The notes under the pieces: model-generated
Told to the model about the DNA's origin: nothing
Databases searched by the model: none
The model's input: only the letters and a program-made list of their open reading frames with translations
Source of the DNA: an uncultured Lysobacter sp.
Lineage (GTDB): Bacteria > Pseudomonadota > Gammaproteobacteria > Xanthomonadales > Xanthomonadaceae
DNA length: 16,462 bases
Reading direction: 5' to 3'
NCBI GenBank assembly: GCA_946480055.1
Contig: CAMLID010000072.1
Coordinates: 1 to 16,462, forward strand
In this document: positions 1-6,647 of the stretch, in pieces
How positions within the stretch are numbered: position 1 is the stretch's first letter
How the letters are laid out: the number at the start of each line of letters is the position of its first letter
Program-made: the position numbers and the translations under genes

Positions 1-50
1 CTGTTCCCCCCGCCCCCTGGCGGGCCGCCGCCGTCCCCGCGGGGGGGTGG
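1..50. other. Low-complexity G/C homopolymer edge
   Basis: The first 50 or so bases are almost only G and C, with several C and G runs of five to seven. They pass directly into a degraded left arm of the first palindromic repeat. Nothing else in the window looks like this. It could be a real GC-rich spacer or poor-quality sequence at a contig end. The rest of 1-373 holds two repeat units (51-128 and 185-261), a separate inverted repeat (267-313) and no gene I can support. Confidence 0.4.
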
Positions 51-128
51 GGGGTCGGCGGGGCCCAAGCCGCGACCGCGCCGCTTCGGCAACGACGCAG
101 GTCGCGGCTTGCGCCGCTCCTACCCCAA
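51..128 (+). repeat. REPIN-like inverted repeat pair, copy A (degraded left arm)
   Basis: The right arm (100-128) is a good copy of the family arm and ends in CTCCTACCCCAA. The left arm (51-77) matches only in its inner part, AAGCCGCGACC; the outer GTAGGAGCGGC is scrambled. The spacer contains CTTCGGCAACGACG, the conserved directional core of the family, read on the + strand. Confidence 0.7.
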
Positions 129-184
129 GGCGAGGTACGTCGCTCGAATGCCGCCGTGCACGTGATGGGAACGCCACCGCCTCC

Positions 185-261
185 TGTGGGAGCGGCGTAA
201 GCCGTGATCGCGCAACTACGGCGACGACGTTGGTCGCGGCTCACGCCGCTCCTACCCCAAA
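185..261 (+). repeat. REPIN-like inverted repeat pair, copy B
   Basis: The left arm starts TGTGGGAGCGGCGTAAGCC and the right arm ends CACGCCGCTCCTACCCCAAA. Each arm can form its own short hairpin (GCGGC, 4-base loop, GCCGC), and the two arms are inverted relative to each other. The spacer contains CTACGGCGACGACG, a one-step variant of the family core, on the + strand. Confidence 0.85.
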
Positions 262-266
262 GCTCT

Positions 267-313
267 GTGCGTCGCGCAATGCCGCCGCGTGGCGGAATGC
301 CGGCCCGACGCAC
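267..313. repeat. Nested inverted repeat beside copy B
   Basis: An 8-base perfect outer stem (GTGCGTCG at 267-274 with CGACGCAC at 306-313) encloses a second perfect 5-bp hairpin (CCGCC-GCGT-GGCGG at 282-295). It lies 5 bases after repeat copy B and 60 bases past the end of the leftward cysteine-cluster gene. It lacks the GTAGGAG signature, so it is not another family copy. A transcript-end structure or a relic element are both possible. Confidence 0.5.
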
Positions 314-373
314 GGCTTGGGTGTGAATCCCGCAGCGGTTTTTGAAAAGAGCAGCGATGCGGCGATTGCGGCG

Positions 374-736
374 TTACGCCTCGCTTGCCGATGCCCACAT
401 TTCCGGGCCCAACGGCGCCAATCCATACGCCGCCCGCGCCTTGTCGCACTGCGGGCTCGGTCGTCCGTCTTCCCAGGCGGCCTGCAGTTCGCGGCAGGGT
501 GAGGGCCGTTGCGGGTAGATCGTGCAGTGGGCGTCGCGGCCGACCTCGCCGTGCAGCGCGGTGCAGCGGATCGCGCCGGCGTAGGTGCCGCGCATCGCGA
601 CCCGGTGCGGATCGACGGCTTCGGTCAGCGCCGCGGGCGTGCCGTCGGCGCTGCAGGCGTCGGTCTCGCTCCAGTGGAAGGCGACGCGGTAGTGGGCGCA
701 GCAGGCGCCGCAGCTCAGGCAGGGATGGGGCCGCAT
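374..736 (-). CDS. YkgJ-type cysteine-cluster protein
   Basis: This 120-residue protein belongs to the YkgJ/UPF0153-type family, thought to bind zinc or iron through clustered cysteines; the exact role is not established. It opens with CxxCGxCC at residues 6-13 and has further cysteines in an RCTAL segment, in HCTIYPQRPSPCREL and in SPQC near the C-terminus, the family's usual order. There is no signal peptide, so it should be cytoplasmic. I chose the ATG at 736, which sits just before the cysteine cluster and has GGAG about 11 bases upstream. An in-frame GTG at 772 would overlap the upstream gene and add a charged, unconserved tail. It lies 19 bases after the YecA-type gene on the same strand, so the two are probably co-transcribed. 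Both are cysteine-rich putative metal binders. Confidence 0.85.
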   Translation of the reverse strand: MRPHPCLSCGACCAHYRVAFHWSETDACSADGTPAALTEAVDPHRVAMRGTYAGAIRCTALHGEVGRDAHCTIYPQRPSPCRELQAAWEDGRPSPQCDKARAAYGLAPLGPEMWASASEA

Positions 737-755
737 GCGGCGGGTTCGCTCCGGC

Positions 756-1469
<714 letters not shown>

Positions 1470-1584
1470 GGCAGGTCGCACGGTGGAGTCCGGGACGCGC
1501 ATGGTAGTCGCAGCGGCGTGCGCTCGCCGAGAATTCGCTTCCCGGCCGGCGTTTTCGCCGCCCTGTCGCCCCGGAAACCGCCCC

Positions 1585-1965
1585 ATGACCGCCTGTCCCT
1601 GCGACCCCGCACGCCCCTACGCCGACTGCTGCGGCCCCCTGCACGCGGGCGCGCCGGCCGCCGATCCGCAGGCGCTGATGCGCTCGCGCTACAGCGCCTA
1701 CGTACTGGGTCTGCACGACTATCTGCTGGCGACCTGGCACCCGAGCACGCGACCACCGGTGCTGGAACTGGGCGATCCGGCGGCGACCCGCTGGCTGGGG
1801 CTGGAGGTGAAGCGGCACGGCGCGCAGGGCGATACCGGCATGGTCGAGTTCGTGGCCCGCTACAAGGTCGGCGGCGCTTCGGCGGTGCGATTGCACGAAC
1901 GCAGCCGCTTCCTGCGCGAGGACGGCCGCTGGTATTACCTGGACGGCGAGTTTCCCGGCGGCTGA
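1585..1965 (+). CDS. YchJ family protein (UPF0225), SEC-C motif plus NTF2-like domain
   Basis: The product is 126 residues. A SEC-C-type zinc motif opens the protein (CPC at 4-6, Y12, CC at 15-16). It is followed by the family hallmark [12 protein letters not shown] (about 31-42) and a compact NTF2-like alpha/beta region ending [10 protein letters not shown]. coli YchJ is longer and has a second SEC-C motif at its C-terminus; this copy has only the N-terminal one, as in the short members of the family. The function is unknown, and no signal peptide is visible. The ATG at 1585 is chosen because it begins directly at the cysteine motif; GGAAA lies about 8 bases upstream. An in-frame start near 1468 would overlap the divergent gene. 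The 115 bp between the two starts must hold both promoters, but I could not recognise one. Confidence 0.88.
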   Translation: MTACPCDPARPYADCCGPLHAGAPAADPQALMRSRYSAYVLGLHDYLLATWHPSTRPPVLELGDPAATRWLGLEVKRHGAQGDTGMVEFVARYKVGGASAVRLHERSRFLREDGRWYYLDGEFPGG

Positions 1966-1994
1966 GCGCCGCAGTGCGGACGCAAGCCGCGGAC

Positions 1995-2028
1995 AAAAAA
2001 AGGGCGCGGTCCTGATCGAACCGCGCCC
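1995..2028 (-). terminator. Intrinsic terminator of the lipoprotein gene
   Basis: A perfect 9-bp stem (GGGCGCGGT at 2002-2010, ACCGCGCCC at 2020-2028) with a 9-base loop is followed, on the minus strand, by seven T residues (A-run at 1995-2001). It lies 32 bases past the lipoprotein stop codon. On the plus strand no T-run follows, so it should act mainly on leftward transcripts. Confidence 0.85.
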
Positions 2029-2059
2029 GGGCTTGCCCGCCCATCAGGCGGGGAGAGAG

Positions 2060-2557
2060 TTATTTGACTTCGAAGTCCTTGGACTGGACCACGGCGCCGT
2101 CCAGCGACACCTCGACCTTGTACTTGCCGGTCGGGAAGCCCTTCGGGCTGTTGATGCTGAAGTCGGTCACGCCGGGGCCCATCAGCTGCGCGTCGGCGCT
2201 GTCGTCCTTCACGGTCTGGCCGTCCTGGAAGGTCCACTTCGCGCCCAGCTTCGCCGGCACGGTCGCGGCCGGATCGGAGGTGTTGGTGGAAATCGCGACG
2301 TAGATCGTGTCCTTCGGCTTGAAGGTGGTCGCCGGCGCGGTGACCTTCTTGTCGGCGCCCACGGCGCTGCCCAGGTCGACGCTGGCCACGCTGGCGGTCG
2401 CGGCGACGGGTGCCGGAGCCGGGGTTGGCGCGACCGGCTCGGCGGCCGGCGGCGGGGTCACGGCGACGGGTTCTTCCTTCTTCTTGCAGCCGGCCAGGGC
2501 CAGCGAGGCCACCAGTGCAGCGGCCAGAGCGTAGTGCGTGCGGTTGCGGATCATCAT
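2060..2557 (-). CDS. Putative outer-membrane lipoprotein with Pro/Ala-rich linker
   Basis: The product is 165 residues. The N-terminus is a lipoprotein signal: basic start, hydrophobic stretch and lipobox LALAGC, with Cys24 the predicted lipidated residue. Position +2 is Lys, not Asp, which by the usual rule favours transfer to the outer membrane. A KKKEE cluster and a proline/alanine/valine-rich linker (about 28-60) follow. The C-terminal 100 residues look like a small beta-sandwich (FKPKDTIYVAISTNT; PTGKYKVEVSLDG; KDFEVK), but I do not recognise a named family. Of the two adjacent ATGs, the one at 2557 is better placed, with AGGAG 7 bases upstream. It follows the LysM gene by 82 bases on the same strand and ends at a strong terminator. 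The two may be co-transcribed, and both point to the cell envelope. Confidence 0.85.
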   Translation of the reverse strand: MMIRNRTHYALAAALVASLALAGCKKKEEPVAVTPPPAAEPVAPTPAPAPVAATASVASVDLGSAVGADKKVTAPATTFKPKDTIYVAISTNTSDPAATVPAKLGAKWTFQDGQTVKDDSADAQLMGPGVTDFSINSPKGFPTGKYKVEVSLDGAVVQSKDFEVK

Positions 2558-2639
2558 GGTGTTTCTCCTGGAATAGGTGCGAACAAGCATTCGGGTGCGT
2601 CCGGGGCCCGAGGGCTCCGGCGGATCGGATCGTTGGGGG

Positions 2640-2957
2640 TCAATCGTTGATCGCGGGGATCTTCAGCACCTGGCCGGGCTTGATCTTGTCGGGATCGTCG
2701 AGCTGGTCGCGATTGGCTTCGAAGATCGCGTTCCACTTGTTCGCCTTGCCGTAGAACTGCTTGGCGATGTGCGACAGCGTGTCGCCTTTTTCCACCGTGT
2801 AGGTCTGGTCCGAGGGCGCCGTCGACGACGTGATGTCTTCGGTGGAGCTGACCGAGGACTGGACGTCGCTGAAGTCGGCCCGCTGGGTTACCTGCTCGGT
2901 GCTGTCGACGCTGCTCTGCACGTCGGAGAAATCGGCTTTCTTATCCGGGGTAGTCAT
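2640..2957 (-). CDS. Small LysM-domain protein
   Basis: The product is 105 residues with a single C-terminal LysM domain (about residues 53-102: [18 protein letters not shown] ... [10 protein letters not shown]). The domain binds N-acetylglucosamine-containing glycans such as peptidoglycan. The spacing resembles LysM modules at the C-terminus of YgaU/Kbp-type proteins, but there is no BON domain. Instead residues 7-44 are two copies of a 19-residue unit ([10 protein letters not shown] followed by STE). I see no signal peptide or lipobox, so how it would reach the wall is unclear; a cytoplasmic role, as for Kbp, is possible. AGGAG lies 11 bases before the ATG at 2957. It sits 92 bases downstream of queF, with a weak promoter-like pair between them, and upstream of the lipoprotein gene. 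Confidence 0.88.
   Translation of the reverse strand: MTTPDKKADFSDVQSSVDSTEQVTQRADFSDVQSSVSSTEDITSSTAPSDQTYTVEKGDTLSHIAKQFYGKANKWNAIFEANRDQLDDPDKIKPGQVLKIPAIND
2826..2939 (-). repeat. Two tandem 57-bp units coding a 19-residue repeat
   Basis: Residues 7-25 and 26-44 of the LysM protein are near copies: both contain [10 protein letters not shown], then a serine/aspartate, STE, and a hydrophobic-Thr ending. The DNA copies differ at many third codon positions, so the duplication is old or was kept by protein-level selection. Confidence 0.8.
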
Positions 2958-3005
2958 GGGTTTGCGTGCTCCTGCCGAATTGGCGGAAGCACGATGACAC
3001 GGCAG

Positions 3006-3034
3006 TTGTTAAGAACATATTGCGCCCGTGTGAA
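3006..3034 (-). promoter_or_regulatory. Possible promoter of the LysM gene
   Basis: On the minus strand TTCACA and TAACAA are separated by 17 bases, inside the most AT-rich stretch of this neighbourhood. The -10 edge is 49 bases before the LysM ATG. The -35 hexamer differs from consensus at one position, but the -10 is poor (three of six), so this is only a candidate. Confidence 0.3.
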
Positions 3035-3049
3035 CGCCGGGGCGGATGC

Positions 3050-3856
3050 CTACTGGCGTTCGTCGCGTTGTGCCACCGGGCGCAAAAAGCCTGCCGTGGC
3101 CCGCCAGGGATTGATGTCCAGGCCACCGCGGCGGGTGTAGCGCGCCTCCACCGACAGGGCCTGCGGGGCCGCCACGCGGAGCAGGTCGGCGAAGATCCGC
3201 TCGACGCATTGCTCGTGGAACTCGGCGTGGTCGCGGAACGAGACCAGGTAGCGCAGCAGCCCGGCACGGTCCAGGCGCGGGCCGCGATAGGCGATGTCCA
3301 CGCGCGCCCAGTCGGGCTGGCCGGTGACCGGACAGTTGGACTTGAGCAGGGCGCTGGACAGGGTTTCTTCGACGATCGCGCCGGCGTCGGCCGCCAGGTG
3401 CGCGGCATTGGGCGGGCCGTAGTCGTCGATCGCCACCTCCAGCTCGTCCAGCGACTCGGCCGCGGATTCGCGCATCGGCGGCAGGCCGAAGACGACCTCG
3501 ACCCCGGCGCCGGCGGCCTGGCTCAGATCGGCGGCGATGCGCGAGCGCACCGCTTCGGCGTCGTCGAAACGTGAGGCGTTGTAGGAGTTGAGGTAGAGCT
3601 TGAGCGACTTGGACTCGATCAGACTGGGCGAGTCGGCCGGCACGGTCAGGGTCGCGGTGGCCATGTGCGGCTTGCCGCGCGGGTCCAGCCAGCTCAGTTC
3701 GTAGGCGTGCCAGCGGTCCAGGCCGACGAAGGGCAGGGCGTCGTCGGACAGGCCGATGTGCGAGCGGCCGAGCGCGCGCGCGATCGGGAACAGCAGCGCG
3801 GGGTCGTACTCGCGCGGGTAGTCGACGTGGCGGCCGAGAGGGAGTTCTTGGGTCAT
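3050..3856 (-). CDS. queF: NADPH-dependent 7-cyano-7-deazaguanine reductase
   Basis: QueF reduces the nitrile preQ0 to the aminomethyl base preQ1 with NADPH, a late cytoplasmic step of queuosine synthesis for tRNA wobble positions. This 268-residue protein is the long, two-half (YqcD) type. The first half carries the family motif [13 protein letters not shown] (81-93). The second carries the nitrile-binding Cys175 in [11 protein letters not shown], Asp182 seven residues later, and the His214-Glu215 pair in FHEQC. All four keep the spacing of the E. coli active-site residues (Cys190, Asp197, His229, Glu230) with a constant offset of 15, so the enzyme looks intact. The ATG at 3856 gives the expected N-terminus; the Shine-Dalgarno site is weak. 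No other queuosine gene is in the window. It is divergent from the GST gene and upstream of the LysM gene. Confidence 0.97.
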   Translation of the reverse strand: MTQELPLGRHVDYPREYDPALLFPIARALGRSHIGLSDDALPFVGLDRWHAYELSWLDPRGKPHMATATLTVPADSPSLIESKSLKLYLNSYNASRFDDAEAVRSRIAADLSQAAGAGVEVVFGLPPMRESAAESLDELEVAIDDYGPPNAAHLAADAGAIVEETLSSALLKSNCPVTGQPDWARVDIAYRGPRLDRAGLLRYLVSFRDHAEFHEQCVERIFADLLRVAAPQALSVEARYTRRGGLDINPWRATAGFLRPVAQRDERQ

Positions 3857-3967
3857 GCGGCCATTTTACCCGCTTGCCGCGCAGGGCCCGCCGCCCGAGC
3901 AAGAATCGGATATCGCGACCGCGGGCGGTGGCCGAGACTGGCTCCATCGCCTCCCGGAAGCTCGGTC

Positions 3968-4606
3968 ATGCTCACCCTCTACGACTACCTGCCCTCGCAG
4001 AACGCCTGGAAGATCCGCCAGCTGCTGCAGCACCTGCAGCGGCCCTACCGCACCCGCATCGTCAGCATCTTCGAAGGCGAGGGCCGCCGCGACGACTACC
4101 GCCGCATCAACCCGACCGGCGCGGTGCCGGCGATCGAACTCGAAGACGGACGCGTGCTGGCCGAGTCCAACGCGATCCTCGACTACCTCGCCCAGGGGTC
4201 GCCCTATCTGCCCGGCGACGCGTTCGCCCAGGCCAAGGTGCGGCAGTGGCTGTCGTTCGAACAGCAGTACGTGGAGCCGAGCATCGGCTCGTTGCGCTAC
4301 TGGACGCTCACCGGCAAGTTGCCGCAGCGGCATCCGGCGTTGATCGAAGCCAAGCGCGGCGCGTCCTTGCGGGGGCTGGGAATATTGGAATCGGAGTTCG
4401 CGCAGCGTCCGTTCGCGGCCGGCGAGGACTACACCATCGCCGACATCGCCTTGTACGCCTACGCCAGCCGCGCCGAGGATGCGGGCATCGACCTGGCGCC
4501 GTACCCGCAGTTCCGCGCCTGGGTCGCGCGCGTGGAAGCGCAACCGGGGCATCTGGCGGAGCGCTATGCGTACGACATCGATCCGCATTCGCACAAAGAG
4601 TTGTGA
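3968..4606 (+). CDS. Glutathione S-transferase family protein
   Basis: The 212-residue product has the two-part GST architecture. The N-terminal thioredoxin-like fold (1-80) includes SQNAWKIR near the catalytic position (Ser10/Asn12 are the plausible activating residues), the cis-proline segment GAVPAI (51-56) and the glutathione gamma-glutamyl-binding motif ESNAI (66-70). A helical C-terminal domain includes AGEDYTIADIALYAY, the conserved N-capping/hydrophobic staple region. It would conjugate glutathione to electrophiles or act as a glutathione-dependent reductase or peroxidase in the cytoplasm; the substrate cannot be read from sequence. The ATG at 3968 has GGAAG 8 bases upstream and starts exactly at the fold; the frame is open far upstream but that part is not protein-like. 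The stop lies 8 bases before a repeat unit, and the next gene converges. Confidence 0.93.
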   Translation: MLTLYDYLPSQNAWKIRQLLQHLQRPYRTRIVSIFEGEGRRDDYRRINPTGAVPAIELEDGRVLAESNAILDYLAQGSPYLPGDAFAQAKVRQWLSFEQQYVEPSIGSLRYWTLTGKLPQRHPALIEAKRGASLRGLGILESEFAQRPFAAGEDYTIADIALYAYASRAEDAGIDLAPYPQFRAWVARVEAQPGHLAERYAYDIDPHSHKEL

Positions 4607-4614
4607 GCCGCCGC

Positions 4615-4696
4615 TTTGGGGTAGGAGCGGCGTGAGCCGCGACCGGCGTCGTTGCCGAAGGTTCGTGGTCGCGACTTACGTCGCTCCTACCCCAAA
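4615..4696 (-). repeat. REPIN-like inverted repeat pair, copy C (minus orientation)
   Basis: Both arms carry the long end (TTTGGGGTAGGAGCGGC and its complement). The spacer reads CGTCGTTGCCGAAGG, which is the reverse complement of the core in copies A, B, G, H and I, so this copy points the other way. It begins 8 bases after the GST stop codon and could fold into a large hairpin at the 3' end of that transcript. Confidence 0.9.
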
Positions 4697-4734
4697 ACAG
4701 AACGACAGCCTCAATGCCAGCGCTAACCGTCTTA

Positions 4735-4814
4735 TGTAGGAGCGGTGCGAGCCGCGACCGGCCGCCGGCGACGTCCCATCGAAGCCATGCATCGCGGCTT
4801 ACGCCGCTCCTACA
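4735..4814 (-). repeat. REPIN-like inverted repeat pair, copy D
   Basis: Ends are TGTAGGAGCGG and CCGCTCCTACA, without the GGGG extension. The spacer is longer and diverged; its reverse complement keeps a GGCTTCGATGGGACGTCGCCGG-like trace of the core, so minus orientation is only tentative. It lies between convergent genes, together with copy C. Confidence 0.8.
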
Positions 4815-4876
4815 GGAAGCAGGAGCGCCTCAGTGCCTACTCCAAGTCCGGCCGCACGCACGCGGCCGGTCCGCGC

Positions 4877-6193
4877 TCAACCCTTGGGCTGATGCAGATA
4901 ATCCAACGTCACCTGCAACAACGCGCGCAAGCCCAGATCCAGCGACGACTCGTCGAGCTTGAACTGCGGCGAATGGTTGCTCGGCGCGGTCACCGGGTCC
5001 ACGCCCTTCTCGGTCGCGCCGACGAAGAAGAACATCGCCGGCACTTCCTTGGCGTAGTAGGAGAAATCCTCCGCGCCCATCTGCAGCGAGGGCTCGACCA
5101 CGTTGGCGTCGCCGGCCACGGCCTTGAGGCTGGGCAGCATGCGCGCGGTCAGGGCCGGGTCGTTGTAGGTGACCGGGTTGCCCTCGCTGTCGGGCACCGC
5201 CGACACCGCGGTCGCGCCGTGCGCGGCGCTGACGTGCTCGGCGACGTTCTTGAGGTCGGCGAAGATCTTCGCGCGCATGCCCTCGTCGAAGGTGCGGATG
5301 GTGCCGACCATTTCGACTTCGTCGGGAATGATGTTGTAGCGGATGCCGCCCTTGATCGCGCCGAAGGTCACCACCGCCGGCAGTTTGGCGATGTCGGTGC
5401 GGCGGCTGACGATGGTCTGCGAGGTGCCGATCACGTCGGCCGCGGCGACGATCGGATCGATGCCGCCCCAGGGCCGCGAGCCGTGGGTCTGGCGGCCTTT
5501 GATCTTGATGCTGAAACGGTCCGACGCCGCCATCAGCGGGCCCTGGCGCACGCCGATCTGGCCGGCCTGCAGGGTCGAGAACACGTGCAGGCCGAACATG
5601 GCGTCGGGCTTGAAGTCCTTGAACAGGCCGTCCTTGAGCATCAGCGAGGCGCCGCCTTCCTCGTTGCCGGGCGCGCCTTCCTCCGACGGCTGGAACACCA
5701 GCATCACCTGGCCCGGCAGCTCGTCCTTCATCGCCACCAGCGCGTCGGCGACGCCGAGCAGGATGCCGGTGTGGGCGTCGTGGCCGCAGGCATGCATCAC
5801 GCCGGTGGTCTGGCCGTTGAACTGGGTGGTGACCTTGGACGCGAACGGCAGGTCGACCTGCTCGGTCACCGGCAACGCGTCCATGTCGGCGCGCAGCGCG
5901 ACCTTGGGCCCGGGCTTGCCGCCCTGGATGATCGCGACCACGCCATGACGGGCGATGCCGACGCGCGGCTTCAGGCCCAGCGCGCGCAGGTGCTCGGCGA
6001 CCTTGGCCGCGGTGCGTTCCTCGCGGTTGGACAGTTCGGGGTGCTGGTGGAAGTCGCGCCGCCAGGCGACCACCTGGTCCTTCACCTTGGCCGCCGCGGC
6101 CTGCACCTCTGGACGTTGCGCCGATTGCGCCGTGGCGGCCAGCGGTAGGGCGAGCAGGGCGCAGCTCAAGGCGACGGACAGCGGACGCTTCAT
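4877..6193 (-). CDS. Exported M20D-family amidohydrolase, paralogue 1
   Basis: The 438-residue product starts with a Sec signal peptide (hydrophobic 6-20; likely cut after ATA at about residue 22), so it acts in the periplasm or outside. The rest is an M20 subfamily D zinc hydrolase, the hippurate hydrolase / IAA-amino-acid hydrolase / carboxypeptidase Ss1 type, which cleaves N-acyl or N-aroyl amino acids. Signature residues are present: [11 protein letters not shown] (101-111), MHACGHDAH with Cys136 and His138, the Glu171-Glu172 pair in QPSEEG, His203 in GLHV and His407 in NHSPQF. The dimerisation insert (about 215-330) contains THGSRPW and RYNIIPDEVEM. It appears complete and active. GGAG lies 7 bases before the ATG. 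A homologous gene lies upstream beyond 450 bp of repeats; the GST gene converges on it. The substrate is unknown. Confidence 0.95.
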   Translation of the reverse strand: MKRPLSVALSCALLALPLAATAQSAQRPEVQAAAAKVKDQVVAWRRDFHQHPELSNREERTAAKVAEHLRALGLKPRVGIARHGVVAIIQGGKPGPKVALRADMDALPVTEQVDLPFASKVTTQFNGQTTGVMHACGHDAHTGILLGVADALVAMKDELPGQVMLVFQPSEEGAPGNEEGGASLMLKDGLFKDFKPDAMFGLHVFSTLQAGQIGVRQGPLMAASDRFSIKIKGRQTHGSRPWGGIDPIVAAADVIGTSQTIVSRRTDIAKLPAVVTFGAIKGGIRYNIIPDEVEMVGTIRTFDEGMRAKIFADLKNVAEHVSAAHGATAVSAVPDSEGNPVTYNDPALTARMLPSLKAVAGDANVVEPSLQMGAEDFSYYAKEVPAMFFFVGATEKGVDPVTAPSNHSPQFKLDESSLDLGLRALLQVTLDYLHQPKG

Positions 6194-6219
6194 CGACGGA
6201 CTCCGGCAGGAAAGTCCCG

Positions 6220-6225
6220 ATGCTA
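6220..6225 (-). promoter_or_regulatory. Promoter-like -10 block shared with paralogue 2
   Basis: On the minus strand CTAGCATCGGGACT precedes paralogue 1, and CTAGGATCGGACT precedes paralogue 2. The TAGCAT hexamer begins 27 bases from the start codon, exactly as TAGGAT does there. It resembles a -10 element; no convincing -35 is seen. Confidence 0.4.
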
Positions 6226-6319
6226 GCCGATGGGCTCCCCGTAGGGCTGCCCGACCTTGGTCGATTCGCGCCGCGCCGCAACATAGTCGACGCCGATCCC
6301 GCCCGCCGCGTCGGCCTCA

Positions 6320-6408
6320 TGTGGGAGCGGCGTGAGCCGCGACTACGCGGCCCCGGATCCCGGCGCCGGCCGATCGGGTTCGCGATCGCGACTCACGTCG
6401 CTCCCACA
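6320..6408. repeat. REPIN-like inverted repeat pair, copy E
   Basis: Ends are TGTGGGAGCGGCGTGAGCCG and GCGACTCACGTCGCTCCCACA. The arms are good, but the spacer is long and unrelated to the conserved core, so no orientation can be assigned. Confidence 0.85.
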
Positions 6409-6432
6409 GCAAGCAAGAGCGATCCGACTCCG

Positions 6433-6525
6433 CTTTGGGGTAGGAGCGGCGTAAGCCGCGACCGGTTACCCGCGTCGCGTCATCGTAGGTTGGTGGTCGC
6501 GACTTACGTCGCTCCTACCCCAAAG
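6433..6525 (-). repeat. REPIN-like inverted repeat pair, copy F
   Basis: It has long ends CTTTGGGGTAGGAGCGGCG and CCCCAAAG, and the flanking CG / CG extends the match. The spacer (GCGTCATCGTAGGTTGG) resembles the reverse-complement core of copy C with an insertion of about 8 bases. This suggests minus orientation. Confidence 0.88.
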
Positions 6526-6561
6526 CGTGACGATGGCAGGAGGCGGGCGGCCACCGCTTTC

Positions 6562-6634
6562 TGTGCGAGCGGCGTGAGCCGCGATTGCGCAACTTCGGCT
6601 GCGACGTGGTCGCGGCTTGCGCCGCTCTTACCCC
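6562..6634 (+). repeat. REPIN-like inverted repeat pair, copy G
   Basis: The left end is TGTGCGAGCGGCGTGAGCC (one change from TGTGGGAG) and the right end is GCCGCTCTTACCCC (one change). The spacer contains AACTTCGGCTGCGACG, the plus-orientation core. It ends 13 bases before the stop codon of paralogue 2. Confidence 0.87.
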
Positions 6635-6647
6635 GAGGCGATGTCAC

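Larger units (their letters stand above)
6194..6647. other. Repeat-filled intergenic gap between the two amidohydrolase genes
   Basis: This 454-bp stretch holds the leader of paralogue 1 at its left end and then three repeat units (copies E, F and G). Short open frames across it are products of the GC-rich palindromes and have no start signal or protein character. I see no gene. Confidence 0.75.

Noticed and set aside
47..502. Plus-strand frame across the first repeats
   Set aside because: It is composed mostly of translated palindromic repeats and the antisense of the cysteine-cluster gene; it has no start signal.
3857..3967. preQ1 or other riboswitch in the queF leader
   Set aside because: The spacer to the divergent GST gene is only 111 bp. 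I could not find a preQ1-type aptamer or an expression platform before the queF start.
4745..6148. 467-codon plus-strand frame over the first amidohydrolase, and a similar one at 6585-7991 over the second
   Set aside because: Both are His/Arg/Gly-rich antisense shadows of the two M20D genes, which carry complete catalytic motifs on the other strand.
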